NCBI GenBank assembly: GCA_014654535.1
Contig: BNBA01000009.1
Location: 1-64,000, forward strand
Source: Xanthomonas boreopolis
GTDB taxonomy: Bacteria; Pseudomonadota; Gammaproteobacteria; Xanthomonadales; Xanthomonadaceae
Length of the DNA stretch: 64,000 bases
Reading direction: 5' to 3'
The translations under genes and the position numbers were made by a program. The notes under the pieces are model-generated. The model worked only from the letters and a program-made list of their open reading frames with translations, made no database searches and was not told where the DNA came from. This document shows positions 16,937-28,476 of this stretch, one piece after another; the first letter of the stretch is position 1, and every line of letters begins with the position of its first letter.

Positions 16937-17935
16937 TCAGTCCGCCAACCCGCGCAGCAGGTCGTTCACGCTGGTCTTGCTGCGCGTCTTCGCATCGACC
17001 TGCTTGACGATCACCGCGCAGTACAGCGAGTGCGTGCCGTCCTTGGACGGCAGCTGCCCGGACACCACCACGCTGTACGGCGGCACGTAGCCATAGCTGA
17101 TCTCGCCGGTCGCGCGGTTGTAGATGCGGGTGCTCTGCCCGATGAACACGCCCATGCCGATCACGCTGTGGTGGCCGACCACGACGCCTTCCACCACTTC
17201 CGAGCGCGCGCCGATGAAGCAATGGTCCTCGATGATCGTCGGGCTGGCCTGCAGCGGCTCCAGCACCCCGCCGATGCCGGCGCCCCCGGACAGGTGGCAG
17301 TGCTTGCCGACCTGCGCGCAGGAACCGACCGTGGCCCAGGTGTCCACCATCGTGCCCTCGCCCACGTGGGCGCCGATGTTGGTGAAGCTCGGCATCAGCA
17401 CCACGTCCTTGCCGAAGTAGCTGCCGCGGCGCGCCACCGCGCCCGGCACCACGCGCACGCCGGCGGCGCGGAACCTGGCCTCGTCGTAGCCGGCGAAGCG
17501 CGCCTCGACCTTGTCCCAGAACGGCGCGGGGCGGGCGTCCACCACCGCCATGTCGTTGACCCGGAAGTACAGCAGCACCGCCTTCTTCAGCCACTCGTTG
17601 ACCTTCCAGCCGCCGTGGCCGTCCGGCTCGGCGACGCGGAACTCGCCGCTCTCCAGGCCGTCGATGACGCGGTTCACCATCGTCTTGGTGGAGCCTTCGA
17701 TCTCGTCGATGGTCAACATCGCGCGGCGCTCGAACGCGCTCTCGATGCCGAACTTCAGCTCGGCCACGCCCGGCGCCGGCGGCTTGCGCAGGCTGCGGCG
17801 CGCCGCGTGCTCGGCCTGCGCCTCCGCGGCCGCCTCGGTCTTCGGTGCGGCCTTCGCGGCCTTCTTCGCGGCGACCGTCTTCTTGGCGACGGCCTTCTTG
17901 GTGGCGGGCTTCTTGGACGCGGGCTTGGTAGCCAT
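16937..17935 (-). CDS. dapD: Tetrahydrodipicolinate N-succinyltransferase with basic N-terminal tail
   Basis: A 332-residue left-handed beta-helix acyltransferase adding succinyl from succinyl-CoA to tetrahydrodipicolinate (lysine/DAP pathway). The core from about residue 57 aligns throughout with E. coli DapD (274 residues): [58 protein letters not shown]. Residues 1-55 are an extra Lys/Ala/Pro-rich segment ([20 protein letters not shown]) like histone-H1-type tails, not part of the known enzyme. Starts 20 bp after glnD. Confidence 0.94.
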   Translation of the reverse strand: MATKPASKKPATKKAVAKKTVAAKKAAKAAPKTEAAAEAQAEHAARRSLRKPPAPGVAELKFGIESAFERRAMLTIDEIEGSTKTMVNRVIDGLESGEFRVAEPDGHGGWKVNEWLKKAVLLYFRVNDMAVVDARPAPFWDKVEARFAGYDEARFRAAGVRVVPGAVARRGSYFGKDVVLMPSFTNIGAHVGEGTMVDTWATVGSCAQVGKHCHLSGGAGIGGVLEPLQASPTIIEDHCFIGARSEVVEGVVVGHHSVIGMGVFIGQSTRIYNRATGEISYGYVPPYSVVVSGQLPSKDGTHSLYCAVIVKQVDAKTRSKTSVNDLLRGLAD

Positions 17936-17954
17936 CAGGGGATCTCCAACGTGC

Positions 17955-20567
17955 TTACTTGGGGTCGAGACAGGCCAGCAGCGCGTCGTGCAGGGCCTGG
18001 CGGGAGGGATCGGTCAACGGGCGGTCGTGCTCGTCCGTGATCAGGAACTGGTCCTCGGCGCGCTCGCCGAACGTGGCGATGCGCGCGTCGTGCACGCGCA
18101 GGTGATGGCTGCGCAGGACCTGCGCGAGGTCGGCCAGCAGGCCGGGCCGGTCGGGCGCGACCAGGCTGAGCCGGGTGCGGCCGCCATCGGCGGAATCCTT
18201 GAACTCGATGCGCGGCGCGAAGCGGAAGTGCCGCAGCTGCCGCGGTACCACGCGGCGCGAGGTGCGCACGTCGGCCAGGTCGCCGGCGAGCACGTGCGCC
18301 AGCGCCGCCGCCAGGCGGTCCGGGTCGCGCTCGGCGAACGCGTCGGCCGGCAGCACCTCGAAGGTGTCGAAGATCGCGCCATGCGGCGCGTCGAGCACGC
18401 GCGCGCGGTGGATGCCGTAGCCCTTGCGGTCGAGCGTGGTGACGATCGCGGCGAACAGGCCGTCGCGGTCGGGCGAATACACGAACACCTCCACCGCGTC
18501 GTTGTCCGGCGCGGCGCGGCGCGCCTTCACCAGCGTGCCGCCGATCTCGACCTCGATCAGCGAGATCGCCTGCCAGGCCAGCTGCGCGGGACGGAAGCGC
18601 AGGAAGCATTCTTCCGGCATGCCGGCGAACTGGCGGTCGATCACGTCGTCGGGCACGCCCTGCACGTGCAGCAGCGCGCGCGTGGACTCGCGCGCCTCGC
18701 GCAGGCGCTCCTCGCGCGGCGGCGGGTTTTCCAGGCCCTCGCGCAACGCCCGCCGGGTGGCGAAGTACAGGTCGGCCAGCAGCCGGTCCTTCCAGGTGTT
18801 CCACAGCTTGGGGCTGGTGCCGGCGATGTCGGCGCAGGTCAGCAGGTACAGGTAGTCCAGGCGTTCGCGGCTGCCCACCAGCGAGGCGAAGCGATGGATC
18901 ACCTCCGGGTCGGAGATGTCCTGCTTCTGCGCGGTCACCGACATGCGCAGGTGCTGCTCGACCAGCCACGCCACCAGTTCGGTATCGCTTTCGCTGAGCT
19001 GGTGCGCCACGCAGAATTCGCGCGCATCCACCGCGCCGAGCTCGGAGTGGTCGCCGCCGCGGCCCTTGGCGATGTCGTGGAACAAGCCCGCCAGCAACAG
19101 CAGTTCGGGCTTGCGCAGGCGCGGCCACACCTCGTGCGCGATCGAGAAGCGCTCGTCGGCGCGGCCGCTGGCGAACTGGGCGAGATTGCGCAGCACCATC
19201 AGGGTGTGCTGGTCGACCGTGTAGACGTGGAACAGGTCGAACTGCATCCGCCCGGACACCTTGGCGAAGGCCGGGATCCACTGGCCGAGCACGCCCAGCC
19301 GCGCCATCCGGTTCAGCGTCTCGACCGCGCGCGGCCCGCGCATCAGGGCCATGAAGGCCTCGCGCGCCTGCAGCGGCGCGTCGGCATAGGCCGGCAGGAA
19401 CCGCAGCACCTCGGCCAACGCCCGCGCGGTCAGCGAATGCAGGCCGCGCACGTCGCCGTTGGTCGCCCAGGTCGAGAACAGCGCGAACACCTGCAGCACG
19501 TCGCCGTTGGGCCAGCCCGGCGCGTCCGCCGCCAGGTAGCCGCGGCGCAGCGAGAAGCCCTCGCCCACCACCACCGGCACCGCCTCGCCGTCGAACTGTT
19601 CCTCGAACCGTTGCAGCAACCGGTCGCTGATCCTGCGCACCATGGCTGCGCTGCGGTAGAAGCGCTGCATCATCTTCTCGACGCCCAGGCTCTCCGGGTC
19701 GTCGTGGAAGCCGAGCCGTTGCGCCAGCGCCTTCTGGTAGTCGAAGCGCAGCCGCTCCTCGGGCCGGTTGGCGACCAGGTGCAGGCCGAAGCGCAACCGC
19801 GCCAGTTCGCGCCGCTCGCGCCGCAGCGCGGCGGCCTCGTCCGGGCCGAGGTGGCCCAGGCCGACCAGGGCGTCCAGGTCGTGCACGCCGAACGTGCGCA
19901 GCGCCATCCAGCCCAGCGTATGCAGGTCGCGCAGCCCGCCCGGGCCTTCCTTGATGTCCGGCTCCAGGTTGTCGGCGGTGTCGCCGAAGCGCTGGTGCCG
20001 GGCCTGCAGTTCCTCGCGCTTGACCAGGAAGAACTCGCGCGGCGGCCAGATCCGCTGCGGCGCGATCGCGGCCGCCAGCTGCGCCTGCGCCTCGGGGCCG
20101 GCCGCCAGCGGGCGCGACTCGACCAGCGCGGTCAATACGGTCTGGTCCTCGGCCGCCTGCGTGCATTGCTCCGGCGAGCGCACCGCGTGGCTGACCGGCA
20201 GCCCCGCGTCCCACAGCAGCGCGAACAGGCGCGCCAGCGCCTGCTCGTGCAGGCGCTGCGACTCCGCCGCGCCGAGCACCAGCAGGTCGATGTCCGAGCG
20301 CGGGAACAGCTCGCCGCGCCCGTAGCCGCCGACCGCGTGCAGGGACAGGCCGGCGTCCCCGGGGACGCAGCGGGACCACGCATCGCGGATCAGTTCGTCG
20401 ATCGCGCGCGCGCGCAACGCCAGCAGGCGGTCGATGTCGTCGGCCTGGTCGAAGCGCCGTCCAAGCCGCGCATCGGTGTGGGCGAGCGACTGGCGCGCCT
20501 GCGCCGCCCATTCGCCATCGCCGGCGATGTCGGTTCCGGACAGACCCGCCGCCGGCAGCCTGCTCAC
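17955..20567 (-). CDS. glnD: Bifunctional PII uridylyltransferase / uridylyl-removing enzyme
   Basis: About 870 residues (E. coli 890). Order of domains: nucleotidyltransferase ([19 protein letters not shown]), GlnD-linker, HD hydrolase domain ([20 protein letters not shown]), and two C-terminal ACT domains ([31 protein letters not shown] and [31 protein letters not shown]). It senses glutamine and modifies PII proteins, controlling nitrogen assimilation. GTG 20567 overlaps the map stop (GTGA), which supports this start and translational coupling. Confidence 0.94.
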   Translation of the reverse strand: MSRLPAAGLSGTDIAGDGEWAAQARQSLAHTDARLGRRFDQADDIDRLLALRARAIDELIRDAWSRCVPGDAGLSLHAVGGYGRGELFPRSDIDLLVLGAAESQRLHEQALARLFALLWDAGLPVSHAVRSPEQCTQAAEDQTVLTALVESRPLAAGPEAQAQLAAAIAPQRIWPPREFFLVKREELQARHQRFGDTADNLEPDIKEGPGGLRDLHTLGWMALRTFGVHDLDALVGLGHLGPDEAAALRRERRELARLRFGLHLVANRPEERLRFDYQKALAQRLGFHDDPESLGVEKMMQRFYRSAAMVRRISDRLLQRFEEQFDGEAVPVVVGEGFSLRRGYLAADAPGWPNGDVLQVFALFSTWATNGDVRGLHSLTARALAEVLRFLPAYADAPLQAREAFMALMRGPRAVETLNRMARLGVLGQWIPAFAKVSGRMQFDLFHVYTVDQHTLMVLRNLAQFASGRADERFSIAHEVWPRLRKPELLLLAGLFHDIAKGRGGDHSELGAVDAREFCVAHQLSESDTELVAWLVEQHLRMSVTAQKQDISDPEVIHRFASLVGSRERLDYLYLLTCADIAGTSPKLWNTWKDRLLADLYFATRRALREGLENPPPREERLREARESTRALLHVQGVPDDVIDRQFAGMPEECFLRFRPAQLAWQAISLIEVEIGGTLVKARRAAPDNDAVEVFVYSPDRDGLFAAIVTTLDRKGYGIHRARVLDAPHGAIFDTFEVLPADAFAERDPDRLAAALAHVLAGDLADVRTSRRVVPRQLRHFRFAPRIEFKDSADGGRTRLSLVAPDRPGLLADLAQVLRSHHLRVHDARIATFGERAEDQFLITDEHDRPLTDPSRQALHDALLACLDPK

Positions 20568-21340
20568 GCGCGCACGGGGTCGTTGGGCGACAGGGTCAGC
20601 ACGTCCACGCCGTCCTCGGTGACGGCGATCATGTGCTCCCACTGCGCCGAAAGCTTGCGGTCCTTGGTCACCACGGTCCAGCCGTCCGGCAGCACGCGGG
20701 TGTAGCGCGTGCCCTCGTTGATCATCGGCTCGATCGTGAAGGTCATCCCGGGCTTGAGCACCAGCCCCTCGCCGGGGCGGCCGTAGTGCAGCACCTGCGG
20801 TTCGTCGTGGTACACCTTGCCGATGCCGTGGCCGCAGTACTCGCGCACCACGCTGAAGCGCTCGGACTCGGCGTACTGCTGGATCGCATGGCCGACGTCG
20901 CCCAGGGTCGCGCCCGGCCGGACCGCGCGGATGCCGCGCCACATCGCCTCGCGGGTCACCTCGACCAGCCGCCTGGCCATCACCGAAGGCGTGCCGACGT
21001 AGTACATCCGGCTGGTGTCGCCGTGCCAGCCGTCCTTGATCACGGTGACGTCGATGTTGACGATGTCGCCGTCCTTGAGGACCTTGCCCTCGCTCGGGAT
21101 GCCGTGGCAGATGACGTTGTTGACCGAGGTGCACACCGTCTTGGGGAAGCCGCGGTAGCCGACGTTGGCCGGGATCGTGCCCTGCACGTTGACGATGTGG
21201 TCGTGGCAGATGCGGTCCAGCTCGGCGGTGGTCACGCCCGGCTTCACGTGCGGCGCGACGATGTCGAGCACCTCGGCGGCCAGGCGGCCGGCGATGCGCA
21301 TCTTCTCGATTTCTTCGGGGGTCTTGAGATTCACGGTCAT
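20564..21340 (-). CDS. map: Methionine aminopeptidase, type I
   Basis: 258 residues (E. coli 264). Removes the initiator Met from new proteins. The pita-bread metal site residues are visible: [18 protein letters not shown] (two Asp), [10 protein letters not shown] (His), TIEPMINEG (Glu), [10 protein letters not shown] (Glu). First gene of the minus-strand map-glnD-dapD series and divergent from rpsB, the usual map/rpsB arrangement. ATG 21340 chosen from family alignment ([26 protein letters not shown]). Confidence 0.95.
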   Translation of the reverse strand: MTVNLKTPEEIEKMRIAGRLAAEVLDIVAPHVKPGVTTAELDRICHDHIVNVQGTIPANVGYRGFPKTVCTSVNNVICHGIPSEGKVLKDGDIVNIDVTVIKDGWHGDTSRMYYVGTPSVMARRLVEVTREAMWRGIRAVRPGATLGDVGHAIQQYAESERFSVVREYCGHGIGKVYHDEPQVLHYGRPGEGLVLKPGMTFTIEPMINEGTRYTRVLPDGWTVVTKDRKLSAQWEHMIAVTEDGVDVLTLSPNDPVRA

Positions 21341-21666
21341 GCCGGCGATTATCGCCGATCCGGGCTGAATCTGAACGGGAGCGGGCCATCCGCGCCGTCC
21401 CGGCGGCCCTGGCCATGCCCGGATTTGCGCGGCCGCGGCCGACGGGCTATCATCCGCGGGATTTTCCCGGCCCTCGGCCACGGAAATCCGTCCACGCCGG
21501 ACGCCACCGGCGAATCCACACCTGCCGCCCACATCCGTGCCGGGGTGCCCCGCGAGGGGTTCGGACACGGACGCGGCAGGGAGGCCCAACCCCGGAATCG
21601 CATGCGCGGACCTCAACGAGAACGGCCGCGCGCGGAAGCGATTCCACATCCAACTGGAGTACAGCA
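21341..21666 (+). promoter_or_regulatory. rpsB promoter and leader
   Basis: The 326-bp gap between divergent map and rpsB has TTGCGC (21425-21430), a 17-bp spacer and TATCAT (21448-21453), a good sigma-70 promoter for rpsB-tsf, leaving a GC-rich leader of about 200 nt. Ribosomal protein S2 mRNAs in gammaproteobacteria carry a leader structure bound by S2; the length here allows one, but I could not confirm the conserved fold by eye. Confidence 0.6.
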
Positions 21667-22461
21667 ATGCCCCAAGTCACCATGCGCCAGATGCTGGAAG
21701 CCGGCGTCCACTTCGGCCACCAGACCCGCTACTGGAACCCCAAGATGGCTCCGTACATCTTCGGCGCGCGCGGCAAGATCCACATCATCAACCTCGAGAA
21801 GACCGTCCCGCTGTTCAACGACGCGATGAACTTCATCTCGAGCGTCGCCCAGAAGCGCGGCACCATCCTGTTCCTGGGCACCAAGCGCAGCGCGCGCGAC
21901 GCCATCAAGGAAGAGGCCGAGCGCTGCGGCATGCCGTACATGACCCAGCGCTGGCTGGGCGGCACCCTGACCAACTTCCGCACCGTCAAGCAGTCGGTCG
22001 CCCGCCTGAAGGAGCTGGAAGCGGCCGAGACCGACGGCACCTTCGACAAGCTGGTCAAGCACGAAGTGCTGGGCCTGCGCCGCGAGCGCGACAAGCTGGA
22101 AGCCTCGCTGGGCGGCATCAAGGACATGAACCGCCTGCCCGACGCGATCTTCGTGATCGACATCGGCCACGAGGACATCGCGATCAAGGAAGCCAAGAAG
22201 CTGGGCATCCCGGTCGTGGCCGTGGTCGACACCAACTACGATCCGGCCCTGGTCGACTACGCGATCCCGGGCAACGACGACGCCATCCGCGCCGTGCAGC
22301 TGTACGCCCGCGCCGCCGCCGACGCCGTGCTGGAAGGCAAGGCCGCCGCCCCGAACGCCGCCTCGGTCCGCGAGGAAGAGTTCGCCGAGGCTTCCGAGGA
22401 AGCCAAGCCGGCCCGCCGCGCCCCGGCCAAGAAGGGCAAGAAGGAAGAAGCGGCCGAGTAA
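21667..22461 (+). CDS. rpsB: 30S ribosomal protein S2
   Basis: 264 residues; [33 protein letters not shown] is the diagnostic N-terminus. S2 binds the 30S head-body junction and is needed for S1 binding. About 20 residues longer than the E. coli protein owing to a charged tail rich in Lys, Glu and Ala ([21 protein letters not shown]). First gene of the translation/envelope cluster. Long open frames extend upstream, but ATG 21667 matches the family start. Confidence 0.97.
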   Translation: MPQVTMRQMLEAGVHFGHQTRYWNPKMAPYIFGARGKIHIINLEKTVPLFNDAMNFISSVAQKRGTILFLGTKRSARDAIKEEAERCGMPYMTQRWLGGTLTNFRTVKQSVARLKELEAAETDGTFDKLVKHEVLGLRRERDKLEASLGGIKDMNRLPDAIFVIDIGHEDIAIKEAKKLGIPVVAVVDTNYDPALVDYAIPGNDDAIRAVQLYARAAADAVLEGKAAAPNAASVREEEFAEASEEAKPARRAPAKKGKKEEAAE

Positions 22462-22599
22462 TCGGCCTGCCATGCGGCCATGCCACGCTGCATGGCCGCT
22501 CCTCCGGCCGACGGGCCACCGGCCCGTCCCTCCAGGCCGGATCGAATACCCGTTGGCGGGGCCTCGCCCCGCCCTACACACCGCATACGAGGTAATCCC

Positions 22600-23475
<876 letters not shown>

Positions 23476-23496
23476 CCCCGGGCATTGCGCCCACGG

Positions 23497-23524
23497 AAAA
23501 GCCGCGGCTCGCCGCGGCTTTTTT
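23497..23524 (+). terminator. Terminator of rpsB-tsf
   Basis: AAAAGCCGCGGC TCG CCGCGGCTTTTTT-type hairpin (9-bp GC stem with a T run) 22 bp after tsf stops. Confidence 0.85.
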
Positions 23525-23598
23525 GTTTTCCGGCACGGGCATCGGCGGCGTGCCCGTTTGGTAATGTACTTGCGGCTGAACAGCGGCAGAATACGAGC

Positions 23599-25104
23599 AT
23601 GTCCCCAGAAATCCAGGCCGCCCTGGCCTCCTGCCGGAACCTGCCCTCCCCGCCTGGCGTCGCACTGCGCATCATCGAACTGGCCCAGGACCCCGATGCC
23701 GACGTGGCCACCGCCGCGGACGCGATCGCCCTGGACATGGCGCTCAGCGCGCGCATGCTGCGGGTCGCCAATTCGCCCCTCTACGCCAGCCGGCGCCGGG
23801 CCGAGAACCTGGGCCAGGCCCTGGCGATACTCGGCCTCAACGCCACGCTCAGCCTCGCGCTCGGGTTCTCGATGGTGCACGGCCTGCACAACGCGTTCGG
23901 GCCGCACCCGCTGCACGAGCGCGTCTGGCGCCGCAGCGCGGTCACCGCCCTGGCCTGCCGCGTGCTCGGCCAGGCCCGCGGCCTGCGCAAGCCCGAGGAA
24001 CTGATGCTGGCCGGGCTGCTGCAGGACATCGGCATCCTGGCGCTGCTGAAGGCGATGCCGGACTCCTACGCGCCGCTGCTGGAGAGCGCGACGGACAACG
24101 CGGCCCTGGTCGCAGCCGAACGCGCCGCGCTCGGCTGCGACCATGCCGAGGTCGGCAGCTGGCTGGCCGGCGAATGGAACCTGCCGGAATACCTGCGCAC
24201 CGCCATCGCCCGCAGCGAAGCGCCCGCCGATCCCGCCGAGCCGTTCGCCGCCTGCGTGGCGCTGTCCGGCCCGGTCGCCGACATCTGGCTCCGCGACGAC
24301 CCGCTGGAGGCGCGCGGCATCGCCTTCGCCCGGGTCAAGGACGCGCTCGCGCTGGATGCGGAACGCTTCGAGAAGGTGATCGAGAAGATCGGCGAATCGC
24401 TCCCGGACATCGGCGCCCTGTTCGACATCCGGGTTCCCACGCCGGGGCACGTCGAAGCGATCTTCGAGCAGGCCCGCGAACTGGCCTCGCTGCGCGGCCT
24501 GCGCGAACTGCAGGACCTCGCCGACGCGCGCCGGCAGGCCGACGAATCGGAGAACCGCGTCCGCCATTTCGCCGAGCAGGCCAGCCGCGACGCGCTGACC
24601 GGCGTCTACAACCGCCACCAGCTGCATTCCCGGCTGGAGCAGGAGTTCGAGATCGCCCAGCGGCATGGCCGCCCGCTGTCGATCGCGTTCATCGACCTCG
24701 ACGATTTCAAGCGCGTCAACGACAGCCACGGCCACCTGGTCGGCGACGAGGTGTTGCGCAACTTCGCCCTCGCCCTGCAAGGCGCGCTGCGCGCCAGCGA
24801 CGTCATCGCACGCTACGGCGGCGAGGAGTTCCTGGTGATCCTGCCCAACACCACCAGCGCCGCGGCCCAGGCCGTGCTGCAGCGCGTGCTCGCGGCGACC
24901 TCGCGCGCGCCCATGGCGCGGCTGGCCGACGGCCCGCTCCACATCACCTTCTCCGCGGGACTGGCGACCCAGGGCGACGGCTGGCGGTTCGATGACGTCG
25001 AAGAACTGCTCAAGGCCGCCGACAAGGTGCTCTACCGCTCCAAGCACCGCGGCCGCAACCAGGTGAACGTGCACGGCGCCGAACCGCATGCGGCGCAGGC
25101 GTGA
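23599..25104 (+). CDS. HDOD-domain diguanylate cyclase
   Basis: A 501-residue signalling protein. Residues about 10-210 form an HDOD domain (LPSPPGVALRIIELAQDPDADV...LLQDIGILALLKAMPDSY), followed by a linker helix and a C-terminal GGDEF domain (DALTGVYNRHQLHSRLEQEFEIAQRHGRPLSIAFIDLDDFKRVND...). The active site is GGEEF and the inhibitory I-site RASD lies five residues before it, so an active, feedback-inhibited c-di-GMP synthase is expected. No transmembrane segment. Start at ATG 23599; the upstream open frame runs back through the tsf terminator and is not coding. Confidence 0.9.
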   Translation: MSPEIQAALASCRNLPSPPGVALRIIELAQDPDADVATAADAIALDMALSARMLRVANSPLYASRRRAENLGQALAILGLNATLSLALGFSMVHGLHNAFGPHPLHERVWRRSAVTALACRVLGQARGLRKPEELMLAGLLQDIGILALLKAMPDSYAPLLESATDNAALVAAERAALGCDHAEVGSWLAGEWNLPEYLRTAIARSEAPADPAEPFAACVALSGPVADIWLRDDPLEARGIAFARVKDALALDAERFEKVIEKIGESLPDIGALFDIRVPTPGHVEAIFEQARELASLRGLRELQDLADARRQADESENRVRHFAEQASRDALTGVYNRHQLHSRLEQEFEIAQRHGRPLSIAFIDLDDFKRVNDSHGHLVGDEVLRNFALALQGALRASDVIARYGGEEFLVILPNTTSAAAQAVLQRVLAATSRAPMARLADGPLHITFSAGLATQGDGWRFDDVEELLKAADKVLYRSKHRGRNQVNVHGAEPHAAQA

Positions 25105-25254
25105 GAAAGGCCGTGCGGCCGGCGCGATGCGCATGACCCCGCGACCGCGGTCGTTGCCGGCCTCCCGCACCGCCTCGTCCCCTTCGGACCGGGAAGGCTT
25201 CCCGGCAACCGGGTGACCGATCGCCTTGGCAGCCGGCCTTCATCGTCGAGCACG

Positions 25255-25278
25255 CATGGATTCCCGCCTTCGTGGGAA
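25255..25278. repeat. Dispersed palindrome, second copy
   Basis: CATGGATTCCCGCCTTCGTGGGAA repeats, in inverted orientation and with one mismatch, the sequence at 11951-11974. It lies in the 293-bp gap between the diguanylate cyclase gene and pyrH; I see nothing else there except the pyrH promoter region. Confidence 0.6.
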
Positions 25279-25355
25279 CGGCTGCGCCCGGCGCTTCCGA
25301 GGATCGAGGACGCGCACTAAGGAAAAATTTACATCTCCGGTGCGCGCGCATCCGC

Positions 25356-25361
25356 TAGAAT
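25356..25361 (+). promoter_or_regulatory. Likely -10 of pyrH
   Basis: TAGAAT 37 bp before the pyrH ATG, with TTTACA at 25328-25333 (22 bp upstream, longer than ideal). GAGGT at 25387-25391 is the ribosome site. Confidence 0.45.
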
Positions 25362-25397
25362 TTGCGCCGTTTGCCGCCCCCACTCCGAGGTACTCCC

Positions 25398-26120
25398 ATG
25401 TCCGAACTCGCCTATCGCCGCGTCCTGCTCAAGCTTTCCGGGGAGGCGCTGATGGGAGAGGAGGACTACGGCATCGACCCGAAAGTGATCAACCGCCTCG
25501 CCCACGAGGTGATCGAGGCCCAGCAGGCCGGCGCGGAAATCGCGCTGGTGATCGGCGGCGGCAACATCTTCCGCGGCGCCGGCCTGGCCGCCGGCGGCAT
25601 GGACCGGGTCACCGGCGACCAGATGGGCATGCTCGCCACGGTCATCAACGCGCTGGCGATGCAGGACGCCCTCGAGAAACTCGGCGCCAAGGTCCGCGTG
25701 ATGAGCGCGATCAAGATCAACGACGTCTGCGAGGACTTCATCCGCCGCCGCGCGATCCGTCACCTGGAGAAGGGCCGCATCGCGATCTTCGCCGCCGGTA
25801 CCGGCAATCCGTTCTTCACCACCGACTCCGGCGCGGCGCTGCGCGCGATCGAGATCGGCGCGGACCTGCTGCTGAAGGCCACCAAGGTCGACGGCGTCTA
25901 CGACAAGGACCCGAAGAAGCACGCCGACGCGGTCAAGTACGACAGCCTCACCTACGACGAGGTCATCATCCAGGGCCTGGAGGTGATGGACACCGCCGCC
26001 TTCGCGCTCGCCCGCGACAGCGACCTGCCGCTGCGCATCTTCGACATGGGCCATCCCGGCGTGCTGCTGCGCATCCTGCGCGGCGAACCGATCGGCACGC
26101 TGGTGAAGGGCCGCAGCTAA
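25398..26120 (+). CDS. pyrH: UMP kinase
   Basis: 240 residues (E. coli 241). Amino-acid-kinase fold enzyme phosphorylating UMP to UDP. Diagnostic segments: [88 protein letters not shown] 25398 follows a GAGGT ribosome site. Confidence 0.97.
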   Translation: MSELAYRRVLLKLSGEALMGEEDYGIDPKVINRLAHEVIEAQQAGAEIALVIGGGNIFRGAGLAAGGMDRVTGDQMGMLATVINALAMQDALEKLGAKVRVMSAIKINDVCEDFIRRRAIRHLEKGRIAIFAAGTGNPFFTTDSGAALRAIEIGADLLLKATKVDGVYDKDPKKHADAVKYDSLTYDEVIIQGLEVMDTAAFALARDSDLPLRIFDMGHPGVLLRILRGEPIGTLVKGRS

Positions 26121-26251
26121 AAGCTTGGGATTCGGGATCCGGTAAAAGACTGCCGGATATCGACCGGCCTTGCGCGGCCGGCCCGGCACCCGGCCGCACG
26201 TGAATCGGGGCCATCGGCCTTTGCGAACCCCGGGCCCCGGCCTTCCCGGCT

Positions 26252-26257
26252 ATAATC
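26252..26257 (+). promoter_or_regulatory. TATAAT -10 upstream of frr
   Basis: A consensus TATAAT preceded by CGGC, 30 bp before the frr ATG, suggests a separate promoter in the pyrH-frr gap. No clear -35 at 16-18 bp. The gap also holds GGGATTCGGGATCCGG-type repeat sequence (26127 onward). Confidence 0.5.
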
Positions 26258-26287
26258 GCCCGATTCAGTTCCACACGGACTCCGGCG

Positions 26288-26845
26288 ATGCTCAACGAAA
26301 TCAAACAAGACGCTCAATCCCGCATGGCCAAGAGCATCGAGGCCCTGCGCCACAACCTGGTGAAGGTGCGCACCGGCCGCGCTTCGACCGGCCTGGTCGA
26401 CACCATCCGGGTCAACGCCTACGGCAGCGAGGTGCCGCTCTCCCAGGTCGCCGCCGTGTCGGTTTCCGACGCGCGCTCGCTGGTGATCAACCCCTGGGAC
26501 AAGGGCATGGTCGGCGCAATCGAGAAGGCGCTGCTCGCGTCCGACCTCGGCCTGACCCCGAACACCGCCGGCACCACGATCCGCCTCAACCTGCCCGCGC
26601 TGACCGAGGAGCGCCGCAAGGAGCTGGCCAAGGTCGTGCACGGCGAAGGCGAGGAAACCAAGGTCGCCATCCGCAACATCCGCCGCGACGCCAACCAGAA
26701 GGTCAAGGACCTGCTCAAGGACAAGGCGATCACCGAGGACGAGGTGCGCCGCAGCGAGGAAGAGATCCAGAAGATCACCGACAAGGCGATCAAGGACGTG
26801 GATGACGTGGTCAAGGCCAAGGAACAGGAATTGATGGCCGTCTGA
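26288..26845 (+). CDS. frr: Ribosome recycling factor
   Basis: 185 residues, the family's fixed length. Splits post-termination ribosomes with [36 protein letters not shown] at the N-terminus and the C-terminal three-helix bundle ([34 protein letters not shown]) are characteristic. Confidence 0.97.
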   Translation: MLNEIKQDAQSRMAKSIEALRHNLVKVRTGRASTGLVDTIRVNAYGSEVPLSQVAAVSVSDARSLVINPWDKGMVGAIEKALLASDLGLTPNTAGTTIRLNLPALTEERRKELAKVVHGEGEETKVAIRNIRRDANQKVKDLLKDKAITEDEVRRSEEEIQKITDKAIKDVDDVVKAKEQELMAV

Positions 26846-26862
26846 CGTTGCCGACCGCGGCC

Positions 26863-27624
26863 ATGCGTCCAGACTCCGAACCGTCCCTGCTGCCCCGCCA
26901 CGTCGCCATCATCATGGATGGCAACGGCCGCTGGGCGCAGCGCCGGCGGCGCCCTCGCGTGATCGGGCACCGCGCCGGCGCGCGCGCGGTCAACCGCACC
27001 GTCGACACCTGTCTCGAAAAAGGCATCCGGGCGCTCACCCTGTTCGCGTTCTCCAGCGAGAACTGGGGCCGGCCGCAGGAAGAGGTCGACGCGCTGATGA
27101 AGCTGTTCCTGCACGCGCTCGAGCGCGAGGTGGAGGAGTTGCACCGGCGCGACGTGCAGGTGCGCTTCATCGGCGATCGTTCGCGGTTCGCCCCGAACAT
27201 CCGTGAACGCATGCAGCAGGCCGAGGATTCCACCGCCGGCAACCGCAGCCTGGTGCTGTCCGTCGCCGCCAGCTACGGCGGCCGCCAGGACATCGCCCAG
27301 GCGGCGCGGGCCCTCGCCGAGGAGGTCGCGGCCGGGCGCCTGGCGCCGGGGCAGATCGACGAGGCGCTGCTCGCCCAGCGCATGGCCCTGGCCGACCTGC
27401 CGCCGCCGGACCTGTTCATCCGCACCGGCGGCGATACCCGCATCAGCAACTTCCTGCTCTGGCAACTGGCCTACACCGAGCTCTGGTTCACCGAGACGCT
27501 GTGGCCGGACTTCGATGCCGCCGTGTTCCAGCAGGCGCTGGACGACTACGCCGGGCGCGAGCGCCGCTTCGGCCTGACCAGTGCGCAGGTCGCCTCGCGC
27601 GCGACGGAGAATTCTTCCGCATGA
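26863..27624 (+). CDS. uppS: Undecaprenyl diphosphate synthase (di-trans,poly-cis)
   Basis: 253 residues from ATG 26863, matching E. coli UppS. Makes the C55 lipid carrier for cell-wall and O-antigen synthesis. The catalytic Asp19 is in HVAIIMDGNGRWA; later motifs are FAFSSENWGRP and FIRTGGDTRISNFLLWQLAYTELWFT. A TTG five codons upstream (26848), just after the frr stop, is an alternative start; neither has a clear ribosome site. Confidence 0.95.
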   Translation: MRPDSEPSLLPRHVAIIMDGNGRWAQRRRRPRVIGHRAGARAVNRTVDTCLEKGIRALTLFAFSSENWGRPQEEVDALMKLFLHALEREVEELHRRDVQVRFIGDRSRFAPNIRERMQQAEDSTAGNRSLVLSVAASYGGRQDIAQAARALAEEVAAGRLAPGQIDEALLAQRMALADLPPPDLFIRTGGDTRISNFLLWQLAYTELWFTETLWPDFDAAVFQQALDDYAGRERRFGLTSAQVASRATENSSA

Positions 27625-28475
27625 CCCAGACCCGCGTCATCGCCGCCCTGATCATGGCGCCGGCCGCCATCTGCGCGATCCTGTTCCTGAGGACCGACTG
27701 GCTGGCCGCGGCCGCTGCCGTCGTGTTCCTGACCGGGCTGTGGGAGTGGCTCAAGCTGTCCGGCGTCGACGACACCCTGCCGCGCACCGTGCTGCTGGTC
27801 CTGAACCTGTTGCTGATGGTGCTGCTGGTATGGGCGTCCGCCGGCTCGATGGTGCTGTTCCAGATCGCCGCGCTGGTCGGCGTGGGATGGTGGCTGCTGG
27901 CGTTGCTGTGGCTGCGCTTCTTCGACTTCGGCGCCCGCCCCGACAGCCGTGGCGCCGGCGTGCTCAAGCTTGCCGCCGGCACGCTCGCGGTGATCCCGGC
28001 CTGGTCGGCGCTGCTGCTGCTGCACCTGGGCACGCGCGAAACGTTCGACGGCACCGCATCGCTGCAGGACCACCTGTGGCTGCTGACCGCCCTGGCCATG
28101 GTCTGGGCCGCCGACTCCGGCGCCTATTTCGCCGGCCGCCATTTCGGCCGCCACAAACTGGCGCCCCGGATCAGCCCGAACAAGACCGTCGAGGGCCTGG
28201 TCGGCGGTCTGGTCGCCGGCCTGCTGGTGGCGGCCGCCTTCGGGCTGCTGGCCGGCCTGCCCGTGGCCGGCCTGCCCAAGCTGCTGCTGGTCGCCGGCGT
28301 GGCGGTGCTGGCCTCGGTGCTGGGCGACCTGTTCGAGAGCCTGCTCAAGCGCCATGCCGGCGCGAAGGACTCGGGCAACGTGATCCCGGGGCATGGCGGC
28401 GTGCTGGACCGCATCGACGGCGTGCTCGCCGCGCTGCCGGTGTTCGCGCTCGGCAAGGACATCCTGGGTTTCTGA
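27621..28475 (+). CDS. cdsA: Phosphatidate cytidylyltransferase (CDP-diglyceride synthase)
   Basis: 284 residues, about eight membrane helices, C-terminal signature ending in [28 protein letters not shown], which carries the catalytic Asp pair. Makes CDP-diacylglycerol, precursor of all phospholipids. ATG overlaps the uppS stop (ATGA). Confidence 0.95.
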   Translation: MTQTRVIAALIMAPAAICAILFLRTDWLAAAAAVVFLTGLWEWLKLSGVDDTLPRTVLLVLNLLLMVLLVWASAGSMVLFQIAALVGVGWWLLALLWLRFFDFGARPDSRGAGVLKLAAGTLAVIPAWSALLLLHLGTRETFDGTASLQDHLWLLTALAMVWAADSGAYFAGRHFGRHKLAPRISPNKTVEGLVGGLVAGLLVAAAFGLLAGLPVAGLPKLLLVAGVAVLASVLGDLFESLLKRHAGAKDSGNVIPGHGGVLDRIDGVLAALPVFALGKDILGF

Positions 28476-28476
28476 G

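Noticed and set aside
22462..22599. Upstream ATG (22480) for tsf
   Set aside because: The extra 40 residues are Pro/Arg-rich non-coding translation; GTG 22600 after GAGGT matches the EF-Ts N-terminus.
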